A DNA stretch of 44,389 nt from assembly GCA_005791535.1 (NCBI GenBank), contig SXWH01000254.1, forward strand, positions 1 through 44,389, read 5' to 3'. A program made the translations under genes and the position numbers. Under the pieces are notes generated by a model, which was given only the letters and a program-made list of their open reading frames with translations, was not told the origin of the DNA and did no database searches. Shown in pieces: positions 6,567 to 14,160 of this stretch (position 1 is the stretch's first letter; every line of letters starts with the position of its first letter). The stretch is from Verrucomicrobiaceae bacterium. GTDB taxonomy: Bacteria > Verrucomicrobiota > Verrucomicrobiia > Chthoniobacterales > Chthoniobacteraceae.

Positions 6567-7487
6567 CTACAGCCAAGGCTTCCACGCCTTCATGAGTGCG
6601 CGAAGTTCAATCTCCTCGTCGGGTTTGATGTCGTTAAGTGGCGGGCGGACGCGTCCTCCAATTTGACCGGACAAATCCATCTGCGTTTTCATCACGGAAA
6701 CCTCGTAGCCTTTCCGTCGCGAGCGCATGGCGTAAAGCGGGACGACCAACTCGCGCATGAGTTTCGCCAGCTCCGAATCAGCCTCCGGCGTGCGCGCGGA
6801 TGCGAGTTCGTGCAGTCGCAGCGAGAGCTTCGGTGCGACGTTTGCGATGCTGCTCGTGTAGGTGCGGATTCCGGTGCTGTAGTAGGCGGGCACGCAGTCA
6901 TCGCCAGCGCCGCCGATCCAATGCAGCCGCGTGCCGACCCGTGCCATGATTTGCTGGAAGCGACGGATGTCGCCCTGACCATCCTTGAACGCGATGAGGT
7001 TCGGGATTGTGGCCAGCCTTTCGACCGCGGCCGGCGAGAAGTTCGCGTGGTCGCGGCTGTAGATAATCACGCCGCGTTTGGTCGCTGCTGCGGTATCGCG
7101 GTAATAGGCAAACATGCCTTCATCATTCGCATCGCCAGGGTAGTAGGGAGGGAAAATGAGAATGCCGTCGACGCCCGCTGCGGTGCATGCACGGGCCATA
7201 TCTTTGGCAGTTTGCGGGCTGAATCCTACGCCAGCCAGCACGGGGCGACGCCCCGCGACTTCGGCGACCGTGGCTTTCACGACCGCGAGGTGTTCGTCCG
7301 TGGAGAGCGAGTGCAGTTCACCCGTGCCGGCACCGACGACGATCGCGCAGACATCATGTTTCACGAGTCTGCGGAGATTCTGTCGAAGGCCGGTGAGATT
7401 CAGTCTGAGGTTCTTGTCAAAAGGCGTTACGGGAAAGGCGATGACGCCTCCCAATCGTGACCTGAGTTGCGATGGAGTGAGTGGCAT
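6567..7487 (-). CDS. 5-dehydro-4-deoxyglucarate dehydratase (DapA family)
   Basis: Predicted to dehydrate and decarboxylate 5-dehydro-4-deoxy-D-glucarate to 2,5-dioxopentanoate. The 306-residue chain is a DapA/NAL-type TIM barrel. Visible are VIAFPVTPF, the carboxylate-binding loop VGAGTGELHSLS, Tyr143 in IIYSRDHANFS and the Schiff-base Lys168 in LIAFKDGQGD; the last two match the dehydroglucarate dehydratase branch rather than dihydrodipicolinate synthase. The gene for glucarate dehydratase lies two genes upstream on the same strand, supporting the substrate. The start at 7487 (MPLTPSQLRS) is preferred over the longer frame to 7529, which would run into the upstream gene. A semialdehyde dehydrogenase to finish the route is not in the window. 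Confidence 0.85.
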   Translation of the reverse strand: MPLTPSQLRSRLGGVIAFPVTPFDKNLRLNLTGLRQNLRRLVKHDVCAIVVGAGTGELHSLSTDEHLAVVKATVAEVAGRRPVLAGVGFSPQTAKDMARACTAAGVDGILIFPPYYPGDANDEGMFAYYRDTAAATKRGVIIYSRDHANFSPAAVERLATIPNLIAFKDGQGDIRRFQQIMARVGTRLHWIGGAGDDCVPAYYSTGIRTYTSSIANVAPKLSLRLHELASARTPEADSELAKLMRELVVPLYAMRSRRKGYEVSVMKTQMDLSGQIGGRVRPPLNDIKPDEEIELRALMKAWKPWL

Positions 7488-7516
7488 GGTGCGTAAAATA
7501 TCCGAATTCGTGCGGG

Positions 7517-8515
7517 TTATTCCAGCCACATCACATTGTTGCGGAAATCAAATGTGACGCGCCAGCGCGCCAGCAATTCCGTCCCGATGCGCGCGCTCCA
7601 TGGCCCCGTGCCCGCGTCCACGATCACGTCGCGTACGGGTTCATCGCCGAGAAATATGAGCGGCATTGGAAACTGGCGTCCGCTCGTTTCGCCGCCGATT
7701 CCCGCAGCCCGGTAGGGCCGGCCCTTTGTCGCGAGACTCTCCATATTCCATGTTTTGAGCAGCTTCTGATTGAGGAACACCTGGTCTTTCGCGCCGGTAT
7801 CGACCATCGCGGGGACAGTATGTTTGCCGACCCGCAGCGGCACGTAGAAGAGACCCTCGCGGATGGCCATCGGAACGGCGTGGGCTTGGCTTTCTGGCGA
7901 GAAGTCTGTTCCCGCGGAGAACACGACGCGCTTCCGCGGATAGTCTACTGTTACGTGATTGAATCCTGAAAATGTGGGGCTGCCGAGCAGGTTTACTTCG
8001 AGCCCGCCCATCGGCAGGCCGGCGAAACGGACGTTTGTTTTGGAGCGGCGCAGAACTGCGATGAAGTTTCTCAGCTTCATTGGTCCGATGAACACGCGAT
8101 CGAATCGCGCAAGCCATGCGAGTTCCTCGCCGCCGACGCCGATGACGCGGAAGGGTTTCTTCTCGCTGGCGAAAACGTGCGCCTTTGCTTCTGCTGCACG
8201 CTTGGCCTCGACGACGCTCAACTGCGCGCCGGTATCGAGGATCATGCGAATCTCGGAGCCCTGATTCAGGCGGACATCCACCGCAGGGAGTCCGACGACG
8301 CCGCGAACGAGCGGCACCGAGATCGGCGCGCGGTCGAGGTCCGCGGAAAACAACTCCATTTCTTCGCCGCCATTGCCCGTGCGGATTCCAAATTGTTCCG
8401 CTGTAATGGAACGCGATCTCAGTCTGCGCTCGAGTGATTGTGAAATACCGGAGGTGGTTACGGAGCAGCCCGTGATTGCGATTGCGACGATGAGAAGAAT
8501 GAAGGTGCGAATCAT
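7517..8515 (-). CDS. Retropepsin-like aspartyl protease-domain lipoprotein
   Basis: A 332-residue protein with a lipoprotein signal (hydrophobic core then ITGC, lipid-modified Cys17) and two retropepsin-like halves. Each half has an Asp-Thr-Gly-Ala active-site motif: MILDTGAQ (Asp94) and AMVDTGAK (Asp239). Two such halves in one chain could form a complete pepsin-like active site, unlike retroviral proteases that dimerise. Its job is unknown; bacterial members are sparsely characterised. The start codon overlaps the glucarate dehydratase stop by one base (TGATG), implying translational coupling, and the 5-dehydro-4-deoxyglucarate dehydratase gene follows after 29 bp. A periplasm-facing protease in a cytoplasmic sugar-acid operon is unexpected. 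Confidence 0.75.
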   Translation of the reverse strand: MIRTFILLIVAIAITGCSVTTSGISQSLERRLRSRSITAEQFGIRTGNGGEEMELFSADLDRAPISVPLVRGVVGLPAVDVRLNQGSEIRMILDTGAQLSVVEAKRAAEAKAHVFASEKKPFRVIGVGGEELAWLARFDRVFIGPMKLRNFIAVLRRSKTNVRFAGLPMGGLEVNLLGSPTFSGFNHVTVDYPRKRVVFSAGTDFSPESQAHAVPMAIREGLFYVPLRVGKHTVPAMVDTGAKDQVFLNQKLLKTWNMESLATKGRPYRAAGIGGETSGRQFPMPLIFLGDEPVRDVIVDAGTGPWSARIGTELLARWRVTFDFRNNVMWLE

Positions 8516-9819
8516 CACCACCGCGGCAGCAGGCGCCGCCATTTGGGGTCCACGTGCTTGCGCATCTCGGCCTCGTCGTCGCGTTTCCGATACGGGCATT
8601 TTGCGTAGCGTTCACGTCCGCGCGCGAGTTGATCGTAGTCCAGTTCCACACCGAGTCCCGGTTTGTTGGGAATGTGCACGCTGCCGCCCACAATCGGAAC
8701 CCGCCCGCCAAGGACAATCTCGTCTTTTGCCTGGCTCCACGGATAATGCGTGTCGCATGCGTATGTAAGGTGCGGGGTGGCCGCGGCGACATGAGCCATC
8801 GCCATGAGCGAGACGCCAAGGTGCGAGTTGCTGTGCATGGAAAGCCCCACGCCCCACGTGGCGCAAATCTTTGCGAGTTGCTGCACCTGCCGCATGCCGC
8901 CCCAGTAGTGATGATCGCAGAGAACGATCTGCACCGCATCCTGCGCGAATGCCGGCGGCAGGTCAGCAAAGCACGTCACGGCGACGTTGCTGGCCAGCGG
9001 CACGTCGTAGCCGGATTCAACGAGCGCCTTCCTCACCGCGGCCATGCCCGGGATGTTCGCTGTCGGGTCTTCGAGATAGCCGCCGGTGTCGCGACCCAGT
9101 TCGACATGCAACGCCTTGCCGACACGAATGCTCGTTTCCACGCTCCATGCGCAATTCGGGTCCATGCGGACCGGCATGTTCAATTCAGAGCGCATTTGCC
9201 GCACCGTTTCGATTTCGATGTCTGGATCGAGGACGCCGGCTTTGAACTTGATGTCCTTGAATCCGTAAGTCGCGACCATCTGGCGGACCTGCTTCACCAG
9301 TCCCTCGGGCGAGAGCGCTTCGCCGTATTCGTCCTCGCGGGTGTCATCGCCCTCGCCGCCTCCGCCTGCGTGTTTGTAAAACGGATATGCGCTGAAGGGT
9401 ACGGAATCACGAACTCGCCCGCCAATTAGATCGCAGACTGGCTGATTGACGGCCTTTCCGATGAGATCGAGGCAGGCGGTTTCGACAGCGGAGTACGTGC
9501 GTGCGGTCGCATCGAGCGGGTTCTCGCCCGGCACGAGCATGGTCTGGGAGCGTGCGTCGCCGCTGCCGCGACCCTCGACCATTTCAACAAGCGCACCCGT
9601 GAGTTTGAACGGATCCGCGCCGAGAAGTTTCGGCCGCAGTTCCTCCAGCGCATTTGCCGGTGCTTCGCCGCCGTAGGTTTCGGCGACGCCGGTCAGACCG
9701 CTGTCGCTCCGAAGTTCGAGCACCGTCCGGAGTGCGTACGGCTGATGGAGTCCGTAGCTGCTCCGGATTGGCGGATCGGCGATGGCAATTTTGTGAACGA
9801 TGACTTCGGCAATGCGCAT
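8515..9819 (-). CDS. gudD: Glucarate dehydratase (enolase superfamily)
   Basis: Predicted to dehydrate D-glucarate to 5-dehydro-4-deoxy-D-glucarate. The 434-residue protein has the enolase-superfamily capping domain and barrel with the catalytic residues in order: KFKAG (KxK pair), DPNCAW, LEDP, ASNVAV, the HSNSHLG loop typical of glucarate dehydratases, and CDTHYPW. The start at 9819 (MRIAEVIVHK) is chosen; six extra codons up to 9837 are possible. It is the first gene of the unit that continues with the aspartyl-protease-like lipoprotein and the DapA-family dehydratase. A galactarate or related acid as substrate is possible because this family is broad; glucarate is favoured by the HSNSHLG signature and the neighbour enzyme. 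Confidence 0.85.
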   Translation of the reverse strand: MRIAEVIVHKIAIADPPIRSSYGLHQPYALRTVLELRSDSGLTGVAETYGGEAPANALEELRPKLLGADPFKLTGALVEMVEGRGSGDARSQTMLVPGENPLDATARTYSAVETACLDLIGKAVNQPVCDLIGGRVRDSVPFSAYPFYKHAGGGGEGDDTREDEYGEALSPEGLVKQVRQMVATYGFKDIKFKAGVLDPDIEIETVRQMRSELNMPVRMDPNCAWSVETSIRVGKALHVELGRDTGGYLEDPTANIPGMAAVRKALVESGYDVPLASNVAVTCFADLPPAFAQDAVQIVLCDHHYWGGMRQVQQLAKICATWGVGLSMHSNSHLGVSLMAMAHVAAATPHLTYACDTHYPWSQAKDEIVLGGRVPIVGGSVHIPNKPGLGVELDYDQLARGRERYAKCPYRKRDDEAEMRKHVDPKWRRLLPRW

Positions 9820-9912
9820 GAGGAATTTAGAGTGCACCGCGTGTAGCGGAGATGGCGACAGGGTGGAAACCCTAAAGAAGCACTGCCACGGAGATCACAG
9901 CCCGTTGCCGGA

Positions 9913-10275
<363 letters not shown>

Positions 10276-10313
10276 TTAAATATGGAGCGGAATTTTGAAT
10301 TCCCTCGGTTGCA

Positions 10314-11771
10314 TCAGCCTTCGATGTAGCCTTCCTCGCCGTGGTCGGCGATGTCGAGACCCTGCTCTTCCTCCTCGGCGGACGGGCGTACGCCAATCAG
10401 CGCTTTGACAACGTAAAACAGGATGACTGACGCCAGCACTGACCATGCGATAAAGATGACCGACGCCTTGAGTTGTTCGATCCAAAGTCCGTTTCCGCAG
10501 AGCTTGCCGAGGTTGGTCGTGAGATTTGGATTGTATTTCGGATCCGCGAAAACTCCGGCAAGAACGACGCCGAGCGTGCCGCCGACCGCGTGCACACCGA
10601 ACGTATCAAGGGCGTCGTCGTAGCCCAGCATTGCCTTCAGTTTTGCGCATGCGAACCATGTTCCGAGGCCGGCGAAAAGGCCGATGACGACAGCCGAGTT
10701 TGGGCTCACGAATCCGCTGGCCGGCGTGATGGTGGCGAGTCCGGCGACCGCGCCGGAGCAAAGTCCCAGAACACTCGGTTTTCCGCGATGAAGCCATTCG
10801 ATGGCACCCCAGACGATGCACCCGACGGCTGCGGAGAGCGTGGTGGAGACGAATGCCGTCGTGGCTACGCGGTCTGCTGCAACAGCGGAGCCCGCATTAA
10901 ATCCATACCAGCCGACCCAAAGCATTCCGGTTCCGGCCATGCACAGAACCATGCTGTGCGGCGGCATCGGGATGCGGCCAAATTGCCGGCGCTTTCCGAG
11001 CAGGATGCAGAGAATCAGGGCGGACCATCCGCTGGTAATATGAACGACAATGCCGCCCGCGAAATCGATCGCTTTCACCTTGGCGTCCGGATTCCAAACG
11101 CCATTGAAGAGTCCGCCGTCGCCCCACATCAAATGCGCGATTGGGAAATACACGACCAACATCCAGAGGACGCTGAATAGCATCACCGCGGAGAACTTCA
11201 TCCGCTCCGCGACTGCACCGATAGTGAGAGCAGGGGTGATGATTGCGAATGTGAGCTGATAGATTGCCCAGATATTGTGCGAAACCCAAGTCGAGTAGAC
11301 GGTGTTTGGCTCAAACTCTACACCTTTGAAAAAGGCGAACTCCGTTCCGCCAAACCAGGAGCCTTTTCCGAATGTCAGGGAGTAACCGATAGCCCACCAA
11401 AGGACGGTGATGATCGCGGTAAGACCGAGGCACTGAGCGAGAATTGAAAGGACGTTTTTACGGCGCACGAGGCCGCCGTAGAAGAGCGCAAGGCCCGGCA
11501 GCGTCATGAACAGCACGAGACCGGCGCTGACCATGATCCACGCGTTATGGGAAGGCGCCGCTGTCGCGGAAAGCGGACCGCCTTTGCCGGGCGCGGAGTT
11601 TGTAACGATGGCTTCCAGGTCGGCGACTCGTTGTTCGAGGGAAACAGGAGTCGGATTACTGACAACGGGTGCGGGAACTGGCGCCGGGGCCGGCTCCTGT
11701 GCAGTGGATGCGAGCGGCGTGCCAAGGCAAAGCACAGCCATTCCCGCGACAAAGGCGAGTTTTTTGAACAT
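10314..11771 (-). CDS. amt: Ammonium transporter
   Basis: An inner-membrane Amt/Rh channel of 485 residues. After a signal-like N-terminus (1-24) and an Ala/Pro-rich linker there is a short predicted coiled-coil (SLEQRVADLEAIV, about 44-56) before the first channel helix at about 76. The channel core shows ALFYGGLVRRKN, GAVAERM, the pore histidines in GGIVVHITSG and FGVHAVGGTLG, and the C-terminal cytoplasmic tail ending in acidic residues. Amt proteins import ammonium and are gated by GlnK. The PII gene follows directly downstream, a conserved pairing. No sigma-54 promoter could be recognised in the 138 bp upstream (11772-11909). The extended N-terminal region is longer than in E. coli AmtB. 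Confidence 0.95.
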   Translation of the reverse strand: MFKKLAFVAGMAVLCLGTPLASTAQEPAPAPVPAPVVSNPTPVSLEQRVADLEAIVTNSAPGKGGPLSATAAPSHNAWIMVSAGLVLFMTLPGLALFYGGLVRRKNVLSILAQCLGLTAIITVLWWAIGYSLTFGKGSWFGGTEFAFFKGVEFEPNTVYSTWVSHNIWAIYQLTFAIITPALTIGAVAERMKFSAVMLFSVLWMLVVYFPIAHLMWGDGGLFNGVWNPDAKVKAIDFAGGIVVHITSGWSALILCILLGKRRQFGRIPMPPHSMVLCMAGTGMLWVGWYGFNAGSAVAADRVATTAFVSTTLSAAVGCIVWGAIEWLHRGKPSVLGLCSGAVAGLATITPASGFVSPNSAVVIGLFAGLGTWFACAKLKAMLGYDDALDTFGVHAVGGTLGVVLAGVFADPKYNPNLTTNLGKLCGNGLWIEQLKASVIFIAWSVLASVILFYVVKALIGVRPSAEEEEQGLDIADHGEEGYIEG

Positions 11772-11909
11772 GTAGGTAGGATGGATAGCCGGCGGAAAAA
11801 CGTATCGCTTGCAGGTGACCGAGCTTTTTGGGTCTTGGGTCTGGAAGGCGAGCCTCCCGTGGCGGATTGGGAATAAGCAGCGAGGGAATCCGCGGCAAGT
11901 GGGAACTGC

Positions 11910-13472
11910 TTACTTCGACGCGGGTTTCTGCCACGTGCTCGGATCGGGCGTCCAATCCTGCGGAAGCGGGGTCACGTCCATTAGAAACGAACCCGGCGGG
12001 CGAGGGGCGGTGCGTGAGAGTTCCGTGACAACGATTTCGCCTGTCTTCACGCCGTCCTTTCGTTTGTAGCTGAGAAAAAGGCGCCGGTGTCTCGGTTTCG
12101 GTCCGGGTTCCGGCGGTACGAGCAGACGCAGCGTCCGGATGGGCTGGGGGTAATCGAGGAAGAGTTCGATATCCGTGAGGACGACTTGATCGGCGTAGTT
12201 GTTCAACTGGCGGACGGCACCAAGGCAGTTCGCCATCGTGGGCCAGCCGGGAGCTTCGTAGCCGCGGTAGTGGACGGTTCGCATTCCACCGATCGTGATG
12301 AAGATATGCGCTGCGATGAGGATTGCTGAAACGACCGCTCCGCCCAGACGCGCGGTGTATTGATCAATCACCCGGATGCCGAGAAACGCCAGTGCAGCGT
12401 GGAGTGCAAACGTGCCGAAGAAGTACTGCGGTCCCGGGGGGATCGCCAACGCCAGAAAGAGCACGAATTGAAACGTCAGGCAGGCGATGAGCGTCGCGCA
12501 GACGGCGTCGAATTCCGATGGCGTGGATTTGTCGCGCAGTGCCTTGCGGAATGCTTTGAGCCGGGATGCTGCGCCGAAAATTCCGAGCCAGATGACGGGA
12601 TACATGGCGAGCGAAGTTTGCTTTGCGATGTTCCCAATCCAAGCGGGTCCATCCGGGCTCGCGACGGATTTGGCATAGTCGAATCCGGTCAGCAATTTTC
12701 CGCCGAGAAATGGTGACGCCGCCGATTGGCTGCGGTCCTTTTTGAGCGGATACTCGAGTGTCGCTTTGTCCTGCGTGAGCCGCCAGTGCACGACACCCGC
12801 CACGGCGCCGATGTAGAGGAAGTGTAGAATGAAGAGAACCGCGAGAATCCGCTGAAGCGCATGTTTATCGCTTCGGAACTCCGCCCGGTGAAACCAAATA
12901 AGATACGCTCCGATGGGCGCTGCGAGCGGAAGCGCCTGCGGGTGGTTGATCGGCAGTAGAATCAGGCAAAGCAGGCATAGCCGCAGCGACCATTTGCGGC
13001 GCGTCTTTAGGAAATCGGCAAAAGCAGCAAGGCAAAGCGCGCCCGTGGGAATGGTGAAGCTCGCATCCCACAGGATGCGATGGAATGCCACCACATTAGG
13101 CGCGAAGAGAATTGCGGCGGCGAACCACATTCGGAGTCCGAGCGTTTTCGCGAACCACAGCAGGCCGATGCTCGTGAGCATCGCACACAGCAGGCCGCGC
13201 AGAATGACCAGTGTTTCCGGGTCGTGCGTGAAACCGAGCAGAATTTGGTAAATCTGCGTCGGCACCGGACCGTAAGGCACCCCGAAGTTCCCAAACAATC
13301 CGGTGTGTGCCGGCATGTGGTCCTGATTGAAATAGTAAGCGTTTGCTATGAGGCGCGGCTCATCGATGAGCCAGGAGACATCGCCGGGCCACATCGCGAC
13401 CGGGACGAGGGCTGCAAGCGCCAGCAGCCATGGCAGAAAACGGCGGAATGTTTGAGTGATGCGGCAACTCAA
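11910..13472 (-). CDS. Multi-pass membrane protein, probable GT-C type glycosyltransferase
   Basis: A roughly 520-residue protein with about ten hydrophobic helices and a soluble C-terminal domain of about 110 residues. The first extracytoplasmic loop contains WLIDEPRLIANAYY; an acidic pair in that place is typical of GT-C enzymes (ArnT/PMT type) that use lipid-linked sugars. No exact family can be named. The start is uncertain: the open frame runs to 13619 but would overlap the DUF5989 gene, and TTG 13472 (SCRITQTFRRFLPWLL after it) keeps the first helix; a later ATG would lose it. It follows the DUF5989 gene by 41 bp and so may belong to the carbamoyltransferase cassette, perhaps acting on the same sugar. 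Confidence 0.65.
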   Translation of the reverse strand: MSCRITQTFRRFLPWLLALAALVPVAMWPGDVSWLIDEPRLIANAYYFNQDHMPAHTGLFGNFGVPYGPVPTQIYQILLGFTHDPETLVILRGLLCAMLTSIGLLWFAKTLGLRMWFAAAILFAPNVVAFHRILWDASFTIPTGALCLAAFADFLKTRRKWSLRLCLLCLILLPINHPQALPLAAPIGAYLIWFHRAEFRSDKHALQRILAVLFILHFLYIGAVAGVVHWRLTQDKATLEYPLKKDRSQSAASPFLGGKLLTGFDYAKSVASPDGPAWIGNIAKQTSLAMYPVIWLGIFGAASRLKAFRKALRDKSTPSEFDAVCATLIACLTFQFVLFLALAIPPGPQYFFGTFALHAALAFLGIRVIDQYTARLGGAVVSAILIAAHIFITIGGMRTVHYRGYEAPGWPTMANCLGAVRQLNNYADQVVLTDIELFLDYPQPIRTLRLLVPPEPGPKPRHRRLFLSYKRKDGVKTGEIVVTELSRTAPRPPGSFLMDVTPLPQDWTPDPSTWQKPASK

Positions 13473-13513
13473 TGGGCAATTGCCGCCCGGACCGCAAGCG
13501 GAACACGCGAATC

Positions 13514-13717
13514 CTAGAAGAGCGAGTAGATGAACGGTGCCGCCGCAGGCGAAGTTATCGCGAAGGCCAGCACCGCACCAACACCGAGGAGAACGATCAG
13601 CACAGGCACAAGCCACCACTTCCGATTGCTTCGGAGCAAATCGACGATCTCGCGAACAAGCCCCGGCGGCTTTTGTTGCGCGGCTTTTTCAAATGCATCT
13701 GGCTCGTGCTCCTTCAT
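13514..13717 (-). CDS. DUF5989 (SxtK-like) small membrane protein
   Basis: A 67-residue protein with a cytoplasmic amphipathic part (LVREIVDLLRSNRKWWLVP) leading into a single transmembrane helix and the characteristic end APFIYSLF. This is the DUF5989 pattern, the family of SxtK from saxitoxin clusters, which usually sits beside SxtJ and a carbamoyltransferase, exactly as here. Function unknown. The start at 13717 (MKEHEP) lies one base beyond the SxtJ stop; the longer frame to 13783 overlaps that gene and is not favoured. Confidence 0.8.
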   Translation of the reverse strand: MKEHEPDAFEKAAQQKPPGLVREIVDLLRSNRKWWLVPVLIVLLGVGAVLAFAITSPAAAPFIYSLF

Positions 13718-13718
13718 C

Positions 13719-14156
13719 TCAGGACTGTCGGAAATACCGCTCCGGACCCTCCGGCTTTGCTGCATTCTTCCAATACGTCGCATCTTTCGGTAGCATCTTG
13801 CGGTCCAGCGGATCGCGTCCGATTGCGCGCAGTGCGAGGCCCACGGGAGTAATCACGAGGTAGTAAATCGCGGCCACGACGGTGTTGGATACGACAAGTC
13901 CGATGGTGCACGTGACAATGTGCCACAGCATGTAGAACGGAGGCGCCAGTCGAGGGAGCATGCGGGTGAGAAGTCCGATCGCAAATCCCGTGCTGCCGAG
14001 CCACAGGACCCAATCCGGCACCGCTGAAGTTCGTATCCAGCGCAGCAATCCGAGTATCGAGGCGAGGATGGGAAAACCAATCATCAGAGAGCGCGAGAAG
14101 ATGCGCAGCTCCGGTGGTCCGGGTTTCCAGTTCACATCATTGAATGGATTCATCAT
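13719..14156 (-). CDS. SxtJ family membrane protein
   Basis: A 145-residue inner-membrane protein with about four hydrophobic segments and the typical C-terminal tail DPLDRK...TYWKNA...PERYFRQS of the SxtJ family. SxtJ-type proteins are found next to NodU/SxtI carbamoyltransferases but have no assigned activity. Start at ATG 14156 (a second ATG follows at 14153), four bases after the carbamoyltransferase stop; an in-frame ATG at 14195 would overlap that gene. Tight packing of the three genes (gaps of four and one bases) indicates one operon. Confidence 0.85.
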   Translation of the reverse strand: MMNPFNDVNWKPGPPELRIFSRSLMIGFPILASILGLLRWIRTSAVPDWVLWLGSTGFAIGLLTRMLPRLAPPFYMLWHIVTCTIGLVVSNTVVAAIYYLVITPVGLALRAIGRDPLDRKMLPKDATYWKNAAKPEGPERYFRQS

Positions 14157-14160
14157 GGCG

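Noticed and set aside
7641..8969. 442-codon minus-strand frame across the lipoprotein and glucarate dehydratase genes
   Set aside because: Arg/Ser-rich composition, no motif, and two well-supported genes occupy the same bases in another frame.
9860..9873. Short hairpin AGGGT/ACCCT after the PII gene
   Set aside because: Only five pairs and no T-run on the minus strand; not enough for a terminator call.
11772..11909. Search for a sigma-54 promoter upstream of amt
   Set aside because: No TGGCAC-N5-TTGC-like pair could be found on the minus strand.
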